Position numbers and translations under genes: made by a program | Part shown: positions 6,718-12,155 of the stretch, one piece after another | Numbering within the stretch: the first letter of the stretch is position 1 | Layout: every line of letters starts with the position of its first letter | Origin: Bacteroidota bacterium | GTDB lineage: Bacteria; Spirochaetota; Spirochaetia; JABMQR01 | Direction: 5' to 3' | Assembly (NCBI GenBank): GCA_013202335.1 | Contig: JABMQR010000149.1 | Location: 1 to 12,155, forward strand | Length of the DNA stretch: 12,155 bases | The notes under the pieces: model-generated | Databases searched by the model: none | Told to the model about the DNA's origin: nothing | Seen by the model: only the letters and a program-made list of their open reading frames with translations

Positions 6718-7990
6718 ACTTGGACAAGGATGGAATAAATGTCACTAGTGAAGGGATAAACAAACAAAGAAACAGCACCAACATCATCATACCTACAAAT
6801 GGCCAGATAATCTTACTCGCTTTCGAAACTGGAATACCAGCAATATTACAGCAAATATAAAGCAAAATACCTACAGGCGGCGTAACCGACCCAATCAATA
6901 TAGCCATAATAAACACAACACCAAAATGTACAAGATCCAGCCCCAAATCCATAATAACTGGAACAAAAATGGGTGCAAATATAATAAGAACCGGAATACC
7001 TTCAACAAACAAACCAAGAAAAAGTATGAACACAATAATCAGTAATTCAACAACAGTTGGCGAAAAATCAAACGACAGCAGTAAAGACCTAATCATTATG
7101 GGAAACTGTTCTATAGCTAGAATCCGTCCAAAGATTGAAGCTGAAGCAATAACAAATAAACAAACTGAGGTTAAAATCGCTGAATTAATAAAAATTCTCG
7201 GTAAATCCTTTATGGTAATAGTCCGATAAACAACCAAGCTTATTACTAAAGCATACACAGTCGCTACCACGCCTGCCTCTGTAGCAGTAAAAATCCCAGA
7301 AAGAACGCCTCCGATTATGATTACCGGCATAACTATAGCAATTAAAGCTTTCTTGAAATTTACCAGAATTGCCCGAATGGAGAACTTGACATTTGCTCCA
7401 TATCCTTTTTTCACAGAAATAATATAGGTCATTATCATCAAGGCAATACCAACTGAAACACCTGGAATAAATCCCCCCAGAAAAAGCTTACCAATCGATA
7501 CATTTGCAATAACCCCAAACATCACCATCATAATACTTGGTGGAATAATAGGACCTATTGTTGAGGAAGTAGCCGTTACAACAACACTAAATTCCTTGCT
7601 GTATCCATCTTCCTCCATCATAGGAATAAGTATTGACCCTAAAGCCGAAGCATCAGCAGTTGCTGACCCGGAAATACCTGCAAAAAACATACTGGCCACA
7701 ATATTCACATGCGCCAATCCACCCTTGATAAAACCTACGATTGATCGGGAAAAATTAACAATCCTCTTGGTAATTCCTCCATTGTTCATAACCTCACCAG
7801 CCAGGATAAAAAATGGAATTGCCATAAGCGGGAAGGAATCTACAGCAGCAAACATGGTAGCGACAATCATAAGAACTGGCTTCCCCATCACAACAAGTGC
7901 CACCATCGAAGATATACCCATTGCAAAAGCTACAGGAACCTGAATTACTATCAATCCGATAAAAACACCAAACAATACAATTAAAGTCAC
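6716..7990 (-). CDS. dctM: TRAP transporter large membrane subunit DctM
   Basis: This 424-residue integral membrane protein, with about 12 hydrophobic segments, is the ion-coupled permease of a tripartite ATP-independent periplasmic transporter. Family landmarks are MFFAGISGSATADASALGS (about 101-119), GPIIPPSIMM (146-155), LFLGGFIPG, and late in the protein GSVTPPVGILLY. Length is normal. The start is GTG at 7990, overlapping the dctQ stop in a GTGA tetranucleotide, with a GAGGAGGG site upstream, so translation is coupled to dctQ. It works with DctQ in the inner membrane and takes solute from DctP, driven by a sodium or proton gradient. The stop codon touches the dispersed repeat at 6638-6717. 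Nothing is missing from the protein. Confidence 0.97.
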   Translation of the reverse strand: MTLIVLFGVFIGLIVIQVPVAFAMGISSMVALVVMGKPVLMIVATMFAAVDSFPLMAIPFFILAGEVMNNGGITKRIVNFSRSIVGFIKGGLAHVNIVASMFFAGISGSATADASALGSILIPMMEEDGYSKEFSVVVTATSSTIGPIIPPSIMMVMFGVIANVSIGKLFLGGFIPGVSVGIALMIMTYIISVKKGYGANVKFSIRAILVNFKKALIAIVMPVIIIGGVLSGIFTATEAGVVATVYALVISLVVYRTITIKDLPRIFINSAILTSVCLFVIASASIFGRILAIEQFPIMIRSLLLSFDFSPTVVELLIIVFILFLGLFVEGIPVLIIFAPIFVPVIMDLGLDLVHFGVVFIMAILIGSVTPPVGILLYICCNIAGIPVSKASKIIWPFVGMMMLVLFLCLFIPSLVTFIPSLSK

Positions 7991-8484
7991 GGTAATTCCC
8001 TCCTCTTTTGTTTCAGCATCCCGGATCCCTGTATTACACGTATCATGCCTTCAATAGTATAGATAAACATCATCGTAAATCCGATCGGGATTGCCAGAAA
8101 CACGTATCCCATAGTTATACGTACAGCTGGGGATTTCTGACTCATATTATTACTGATCAAGGGAAAACTCTTAACGATCACAATTGCTATAAAAACCAGA
8201 ACCATGACAGAAACAATCAGACCTACAATTCGTTTAGATCGAGCAGACAAGTGTAAAATAAAATAATCCACACCAATATGAGCTCCCCGTTTCGTTGCCA
8301 GTGCAGCACCAATGAATACTATCCAGACAAAAGCATATCGGGAAACTTCTTCACTCCAAAATAGCGGATTACCTATAATATAACGGAAAAACACCTGAAG
8401 AAAAATCGAGATCACCATAATTAAGGTGGCTACCGTCAGCAGCGTATATGCAGATATATCAATCACAAAAACAAATCGTTTCAC
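7987..8484 (-). CDS. dctQ: TRAP transporter small membrane subunit DctQ
   Basis: The 165-residue protein has four predicted membrane helices (about 8-32, 47-64, 85-107 and 124-146), the layout of DctQ subunits. The conserved family stretch is visible as WSEEVSRYAFVWIVFIGAALATKRGAHIGVD, quoted here in two pieces: WSEEVSRYAFVWIVF and GAALATKRGAHIGVD. The start is GTG at 8484 with AGGAGG 4 nt upstream. The end overlaps dctM by 4 bp. DctQ supports and pairs with DctM in the inner membrane. It is separated from dctP by 195 bp, an unusually long gap inside a TRAP operon, in which no gene or strong stem could be recognised. Confidence 0.95.
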   Translation of the reverse strand: MKRFVFVIDISAYTLLTVATLIMVISIFLQVFFRYIIGNPLFWSEEVSRYAFVWIVFIGAALATKRGAHIGVDYFILHLSARSKRIVGLIVSVMVLVFIAIVIVKSFPLISNNMSQKSPAVRITMGYVFLAIPIGFTMMFIYTIEGMIRVIQGSGMLKQKRRELP

Positions 8485-8679
8485 AGACCCTCCTAAAACA
8501 TCGGTTATGCCTGAACTTCAATTCTCATCAATCATATCACTTTTTAGTGCCATCATCCCGGTACTACCATAATACAAGAGAAAGCACCCGTATATCAGTA
8601 GCCTGCAGAGGCCCCTCCACAAGCTGCTGACAATACCGGCACTTCGTTCTTATATCAATCACACATCACAAAAATCGTG

Positions 8680-9672
8680 TTAGTTGATGAGATCCATTAT
8701 CTCTGAACCAATTTCAGCACTAAACTTTTCAAGAACTGGTGCAACAGCTTCTGTGAAAGCTGCTTTATCAACTGTATTCACCTTCATACCGCTAGCTTTT
8801 AAATCCTCCAGAAATTTACCCTGAGCCTCGCGGTCCTGTGACATCTCCATCTTCTGCAACTTCTTTCCTGCTTCTACAAGATACTCCTGTAGATCTTCAG
8901 GAAGTTTGTTGAAAACTGAAAGACTAATCGCAACTACTCCTGGAGGAGCAAAATGCTCAGTAAGTGAATAGTAGCTGCAAACTTCGAAAAACTTATCATT
9001 CAGTACATTACCAGGAGCATTTTCGGCCCCATCCATAACACCCTGATGTATTGCAGTATACAGCTCAGAATATGCCATCGGTGTTGCAGAAGCACCCATT
9101 GCGTTAAGTGTCGATACCATCAAAGGGCTCTCCATAACACGAATTTTCAGCCCCTTAAGATCTTCAGGCACATAAATTGGACGCTCGGTATTAAAAACAC
9201 TTCTAAATCCGTTTGTGAACCATGCTAATCCCTTGATACCTTCATCTTCGAGCAGCCCGAATAACTTTTGACCAAGCTTGCCGGTTAATGTCTCTTCAAT
9301 CTGGTCAAAACCCTGAAACACATAGGGGAGTGCTGCAACCATAAACTGCGGAATAAATCCGCTGATCGGTCCAGTCGAAGTTTGGCACATATCTACTGTG
9401 CCTAGCTTCATTCCCTCTATATACTCACGTTCACCACCAAGTTGAGCACTATCAAACACTGTCAGAACCAACCTGCCGTTGGTCTCTTCCTTCACCAACT
9501 CTACCCATTCACGAAGGACTACATTGTGAAGATGACTTGGACCGGATATACTTCCAATGCTAAGTTCATACACCTTGTCATCACCACTCTCATTAGTACC
9601 ACTTGCGACCAGCGGAAAAGCCAGTAATGACAATACAAGTGACGCAACCAATAGAACCATTAGTTTCTTCAT
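8680..9672 (-). CDS. dctP: TRAP transporter solute-binding protein DctP
   Basis: This 330-residue periplasmic binding protein delivers solute to DctQM. Residues 1-23 are a clear signal peptide (MKKLMVLLVASLVLSLL, then a probable cut after LVA); there is no lipobox Cys. DctP-family marks are DSAQLGGEREYIEGMKLGTVDM (about 74-95, cited as DSAQLGGEREY and GMKLGTVDM), LKGLKIRVMESP with Arg178 (the Arg that usually pairs with the solute carboxylate), SELYTAIHQGVMDGAENAP (202-220) and YYSLTEH. Length and start are normal; GAGGAGG sits 5 nt before the ATG. An imperfect hairpin (9698-9719) lies in the 54-bp gap to the upstream M24 gene. The ligand is probably a small organic acid or similar compound acted on by the neighbouring enzymes, but its identity cannot be read from the sequence. 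Confidence 0.96.
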   Translation of the reverse strand: MKKLMVLLVASLVLSLLAFPLVASGTNESGDDKVYELSIGSISGPSHLHNVVLREWVELVKEETNGRLVLTVFDSAQLGGEREYIEGMKLGTVDMCQTSTGPISGFIPQFMVAALPYVFQGFDQIEETLTGKLGQKLFGLLEDEGIKGLAWFTNGFRSVFNTERPIYVPEDLKGLKIRVMESPLMVSTLNAMGASATPMAYSELYTAIHQGVMDGAENAPGNVLNDKFFEVCSYYSLTEHFAPPGVVAISLSVFNKLPEDLQEYLVEAGKKLQKMEMSQDREAQGKFLEDLKASGMKVNTVDKAAFTEAVAPVLEKFSAEIGSEIMDLIN

Positions 9673-9697
9673 AGAAACCTCCTCTTTTTATTTAGCC

Positions 9698-9719
9698 AAC
9701 CCCTGCTTAGGCAGTGGTT
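9698..9719 (-). other. Imperfect hairpin just upstream of dctP
   Basis: On the minus strand AACC-A-CTGC and GCAG-G-GGTT pair around a 4-nt loop, giving eight base pairs with one internal A/G mismatch. It lies between the M24 stop codon and the dctP ribosome site, about 14 nt before the latter. It could serve as a processing or stability element giving extra dctP message, which is often wanted for binding proteins. There is no adjoining T-run, so it is not a clear terminator. Confidence 0.3.
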
Positions 9720-9726
9720 CAACATC

Positions 9727-10872
9727 CTATAATGTATCGTAGATTATCTGGTTCAAAGATCTGCAGCCGTTATCTTCAACCAGCACCTCTACTTCATTTC
9801 GCAATCCACCAAAAGCAAATCCATGCAAGTCAAACTTAACACCCAGAACCATCCCAGGTTCCAGCAAAAAGCTCGAATATTTATCCAAATTCGGCCACTC
9901 TACAACATCAAGTCCGACTCCATGACCTACAGCCCGCATTCCTTTAGCATATTTCATAAATTCATCCCGATACCCAAACTTTGTGGTCTCACGTAAAAAA
10001 TAATCGTATATGGTTGATGCAGGTTCTCCCGGTTGTATGTGCTTAATAACTCCATGCAGTATTTGTTTTCCCACTTCATATACTGTTTTTGCTTCATCAG
10101 GGATTTCACCACAAAAAACAGTAATTGCTGTATCTGCACAATAGCCCCGTAGTAACGGGTTCACATCGATGAGAACCGGTTCGCCAGAAAGAATCTCTTT
10201 TGTTGATGGGCGCCATGTGGGTTTCATAGTATTAATTCCCGCAGCAAGTATCGTGGCGCTTCCAATCACACCACCAACTTTCCGAATCTCATACTCGGCC
10301 ACTGCTGCAAGCTCTGTCTCTGTCACTGGCCCCTCATTCAGACGCTTTACAGCGACACGCAAAGCTATGTCAGCAAGTTCTCCCACGGCCTCCATTAATC
10401 TGATTTCTTCGGGACTCTTAATCAGTCGCATCTTGTTGACAATATCATCCGATTTTATAAAATCATTGCTCTCAATCAACGGCTCCAGCCGTTTCCCATA
10501 TTTCATAGGAAGAATAGCCTCTCCAACCAACCCGGTCCTAACTTTGCGGCCTATTCGGCTTTTCTCTTCCTGAAAAAAATCTGCAAGCGTTTCAACTGAA
10601 CGTATATCACTAATCCATGAAATATCTTCTGCTACCTTTGCATTTATTCCACCAAGAAACAGCACCACCTCTCCTTCTTTGGGGATGTAAACACCTTGAG
10701 GCGACTCTTCAATAACATTTACTGGAAAGTAATCTGCAAAGTAAAAGGTATAACCTGGACGATATTCATCTGAAAAAACAAAAAGTGCATCTAGATTTCT
10801 CTCATTTAACTCATTTTGTACATGCAGTACCCGGTCACGATAAATCCATTCAGGCAATCCTGAAAATCCCAT
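9727..10872 (-). CDS. M24-family (creatinase/prolidase fold) protein with atypical active site
   Basis: The 381-residue protein has the two-domain plan of creatinase, prolidase and aminopeptidase P: an N-terminal domain (about 10-145) and a pita-bread domain (about 150-375). Of the five M24 metal ligands, four align: Asp236 (VLIDVNP), Asp247 (GYCADTAI, the correct 11 residues on), His317 (AVGHGVGLD) and Glu360 (LRNEVEVLV). The fourth ligand, the Glu normally in MVxxIEP, is Lys346 (MVLGVKFDLH). The conserved upstream His is replaced, with PTWRPS where pHxxPS is expected. The start at 10872 has AGGAGG 7 nt upstream and lies inside the end of the regulator gene (23-bp overlap), so the two are translationally coupled. 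A standard metallopeptidase activity is doubtful. It may be a hydrolase for a small amidino or amide compound, as creatinase is, or a metal-poor variant. The family call is firm and the function open. Confidence 0.88.
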   Translation of the reverse strand: MGFSGLPEWIYRDRVLHVQNELNERNLDALFVFSDEYRPGYTFYFADYFPVNVIEESPQGVYIPKEGEVVLFLGGINAKVAEDISWISDIRSVETLADFFQEEKSRIGRKVRTGLVGEAILPMKYGKRLEPLIESNDFIKSDDIVNKMRLIKSPEEIRLMEAVGELADIALRVAVKRLNEGPVTETELAAVAEYEIRKVGGVIGSATILAAGINTMKPTWRPSTKEILSGEPVLIDVNPLLRGYCADTAITVFCGEIPDEAKTVYEVGKQILHGVIKHIQPGEPASTIYDYFLRETTKFGYRDEFMKYAKGMRAVGHGVGLDVVEWPNLDKYSSFLLEPGMVLGVKFDLHGFAFGGLRNEVEVLVEDNGCRSLNQIIYDTL

Positions 10873-11557
10873 TTACTAACCTCCTGTTCGTACTGATTTG
10901 TGTTGAAAATTCTTTTAGGACTCTGCGGTAATGTTGTTTCATCAGCAGCTTGACCGTATTTATATCCTTTTCCGCTATACCATCGACTATTGCTACATGC
11001 TCTTTAATATCAACGGCTCTGATTCCCAGCAGTGATTCTACAAGATTGAGATATCGATGACTCAAATCCATGAGATTATCAAGCATATCCGGGAAGTGCA
11101 CAAATCCTGAAGCAGATATTATTGTGCTATGAAACAATTTATTTATTGAACGAAATCGTTCCTGCATGTCGTCATCATCCCTTTCGGTTTTGAGAGATTC
11201 ATGAATTTCCATCATCTCCTCTGTTAAACGATAGAGTCCTTCTATTTCTACAGCAGTTATTCTCTCCATCACCATTGGGAGAGCGGTTATCTCAAGAGCT
11301 TCTCTCAACAGCATAAGCTCTTCCAGCTCTTCCTCATTCATTGCTGCAACACTATATCCTTGATGGGGTATCTGCACCACAAACCTCTCTTTTTCCAATC
11401 GTTTCAATGCTTCCCGAATCGGTATAACACTAAGAGAGAGCTCCTGCGTCAAAATATTGAGCACTAAACGCTGGTTTGGTACCCATTTCCCAGAAAGAAT
11501 CTGTTTTTTTAAAGTTTCATAGGCAAATTCAACTTTTGTTTTGAACATAATTATCAT
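10850..11557 (-). CDS. GntR-family transcriptional regulator, FadR/FCD subfamily
   Basis: Residues about 8-72 form the winged helix-turn-helix (ILSGKWVPNQRLVLNILTQ, IPIREALKRLEKERFV). Residues about 76-220 form an all-helical FCD ligand domain. Three likely metal-site histidines are present, His143 (KLFHSTI), His187 (EHVAIVDGI) and His209 (KQHYRRVL); the usual Asp four residues before the first is Asn139. Such proteins are dimeric repressors or activators answering to small carboxylates or intermediates. Of the two start codons, ATG 11557 lies only 1 nt from the AAGGGG site, whereas ATG 11548 lies about 10 nt away, so I favour 11548 (232 residues). It is the first gene of the minus-strand cluster and overlaps the M24 gene by 23 bp, so it probably controls the cluster and itself. 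A 26-bp palindrome lies 60 bp upstream. Confidence 0.93.
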   Translation of the reverse strand: MIIMFKTKVEFAYETLKKQILSGKWVPNQRLVLNILTQELSLSVIPIREALKRLEKERFVVQIPHQGYSVAAMNEEELEELMLLREALEITALPMVMERITAVEIEGLYRLTEEMMEIHESLKTERDDDDMQERFRSINKLFHSTIISASGFVHFPDMLDNLMDLSHRYLNLVESLLGIRAVDIKEHVAIVDGIAEKDINTVKLLMKQHYRRVLKEFSTQISTNRRLVNGIFRIA

Positions 11558-11607
11558 TCCCCTTATTTATGTTTTGAAGTATATTCCACGATTCTTTAGT
11601 TGTAAAG

Positions 11608-11633
11608 GATATTATAAAATATTTTATAATATC
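11608..11633. promoter_or_regulatory. Perfect 26-bp AT-rich palindrome upstream of the GntR gene
   Basis: GATATTATAAAAT (11608-11620) is followed directly by its exact reverse complement (11621-11633). Allowing one mismatched pair it extends to 11603-11638. It contains TATAAT-like boxes on both strands and ends 51-60 bp before the regulator's two possible start codons. It may be the operator through which the regulator controls its own cluster. It is longer than the usual 8-12 bp FadR/FCD operators, and the high AT content makes a chance or cruciform origin possible. Confidence 0.55.
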
Positions 11634-11820
11634 TTTTATATTATAATAACAGAAATGTGAAGGTACTAGTAATAAAAAAACGTTTCATAGAAATTGGTGC
11701 AACCTCCCAATAATATTTTTCAGTCATATCCTAACTGATAATAAAACAGCACCATAATCACACCCTCTTTCAACACAAATTACCACAACTTGGGCTCATC
11801 AGCAGTTATCTTTACTTTCT

Positions 11821-11916
11821 CTACATCCTCCGTCCCTGGAACAAATTCCTGTGAAATTAGTTTTTGGCAGTTGCTTTTGCAACTGCACCATCTGATGTCG
11901 GAGCACCTCCGTCTCT
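11821..11916 (-). repeat. Dispersed three-hairpin repeat, copy 2 (longest copy)
   Basis: Bases 11837-11916 align to 6638-6717 without gaps at 68 of 80 positions, and 11821-11844 also match 267-290. The central hairpin is GCAGTTGC/GCAACTGC with a TTTT loop (11867-11886). The motif CTCCGTCCCT or CTCCGTCTCT stands at both edges (11828-11837 and 11907-11916), which could mark the unit's ends. The copy lies upstream of the HMA promoter candidate, in neither coding region. Confidence 0.75.
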
Positions 11917-11949
11917 TTTTGTCTATCCCTGACAAATTCTGTAATCCAC

Positions 11950-11979
11950 TTCACTTTTCCCATGTTTCGGTGTTATATT
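11950..11979 (+). promoter_or_regulatory. Candidate promoter for the HMA-domain gene
   Basis: TTCACT (11950-11955) and TATATT (11974-11979) are 18 bp apart and match the sigma-70 boxes at 4 of 6 and 5 of 6 positions. The start point would be near 11986, about 27 nt before the ATG at 12013. No convincing MerR/CueR-type dyad could be seen between the boxes. Confidence 0.35.
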
Positions 11980-12012
11980 AGCGGAGAAGAAGAATATAAA
12001 CACGGAGGCCTC

Positions 12013-12155
12013 ATGGCAGCTGAAAAATCATATACACAAACCTTTTCTGTTGAGGGCATGACCTGTGCATCATGTGTACGCATTGTGGAGCGTACCTTGA
12101 AGAAAATGGATGGAATTTCCTATGTGTCGGTTAACCTTGCCAATGAAAAAGCACT
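12013..12155 (+). CDS. HMA-domain protein, probably N-terminus of a copper-transporting P-type ATPase (partial)
   Basis: The window ends after 47 codons. Residues 8-47 are the first part of a heavy-metal-associated domain with the metal-binding loop GMTCASC (15-21, Cys18 and Cys21), followed by [26 protein letters not shown], cited as [10 protein letters not shown] and [19 protein letters not shown] sits 4 nt before the ATG. GMTCASC with this following helix is typical of the first domain of CopA-like Cu(I) exporters, which would lie in the inner membrane. A small copper chaperone cannot be ruled out because the rest is outside the window. It points away from the catabolic cluster and is probably unrelated to it. 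Confidence 0.85.
   Translation, partial: MAAEKSYTQTFSVEGMTCASCVRIVERTLKKMDGISYVSVNLANEKA

Larger units (their letters stand above)
11558..12012. other. Divergent intergenic region between the regulator and the HMA gene
   Basis: No gene is seen in these 455 bases. From left to right it holds the leader of the GntR gene, a very AT-rich promoter-like zone with a perfect 26-bp palindrome (11608-11633), a featureless stretch (about 11640-11820), the second copy of the three-hairpin repeat (11821-11916) and a candidate promoter for the HMA gene (11950-11979). Several TATAAT-like strings on both strands near 11611-11648 make it impossible to choose one regulator promoter with confidence. Confidence 0.6.

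Noticed and set aside
6672..6860. An open frame across repeat copy 1 whose peptide resembles one across copy 2 (shared string like QLHH...SE.LR).
   Set aside because: The shared peptide follows from the shared DNA repeat. Differences between copies change amino acids freely while stems are kept, so selection acts on the fold and not on a protein.
11785..11794. ACAACTTGGG, identical to ten bases of the IS terminal repeat, suggesting a solo IS end.
   Set aside because: The match stops after ten bases and has no second end or duplication; a chance hit is likely.
1..12155. CRISPR arrays, tRNA or rRNA genes, riboswitches, toxin-antitoxin or phage genes.
   Set aside because: No regularly spaced repeats, cloverleaf or conserved RNA signatures were seen, and no small gene pairs or phage-like proteins could be recognised on either strand.

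Overview
The window looks like a bacterial chromosome segment carrying one catabolic gene cluster on the minus strand. The cluster is interrupted by an insertion sequence and flanked on the right by the start of a metal-transport gene. The organism cannot be fixed from sequence alone. Strong AGGAGG-type ribosome sites, GTG starts, an AT-rich right half and a TRAP binding-protein leader ending in VASGTNES would suit a free-living spirochaete or another anaerobe, but this is only an impression.

Layout in the minus-strand reading direction, right to left. A GntR/FCD regulator (10850-11548/11557) overlaps by 23 bp an M24-fold creatinase/prolidase-like gene (9727-10872). Next come the three genes of a TRAP transporter: dctP (8680-9672), dctQ (7987-8484) and dctM (6716-7990). 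A structured 80-bp repeat lies just past the dctM stop. It is followed by a candidate promoter, a CodA-type cytosine deaminase homologue (5206-6507) and a large molybdenum hydroxylase of the xanthine dehydrogenase/aldehyde oxidase family (5063 down to 359). That last gene is split by a complete 1777-bp IS4-superfamily element, best matched to the IS1634 family (783-2559), with perfect 28-bp ends and a 6-bp target duplication. Removing the element and one copy of the duplication restores a single frame of 973 codons, so the gene was intact until the insertion.

Functional reading. A binding protein and two membrane subunits import an organic acid-like solute, a hydrolase-fold protein and a ring deaminase act on nitrogenous metabolites, a molybdenum hydroxylase would oxidise an N-heterocycle, and a FadR-type regulator senses a pathway intermediate. 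This is inference from context. Two of the enzymes carry changes at key positions: the M24 protein lacks a metal-ligand Glu and the usual upstream His, and the deaminase has Ser at the place of E. coli CodA Asp314. The substrate is therefore probably not the textbook one. The hydroxylase step is predicted to be lost in this strain because the catalytic Glu is encoded beyond the IS.

Other points of interest are a dispersed repeat with three hairpins (two full copies, one partial) whose differences avoid the stems; a 12-bp inverted repeat around the transposase -10 box and start codon; a perfect 26-bp AT palindrome upstream of the regulator; and a visible base-composition shift between the GC-richer deaminase/hydroxylase part and the AT-richer transporter/regulator part. 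The right edge holds the first 47 codons of a heavy-metal-associated (HMA) domain protein, probably a CopA-like copper ATPase.
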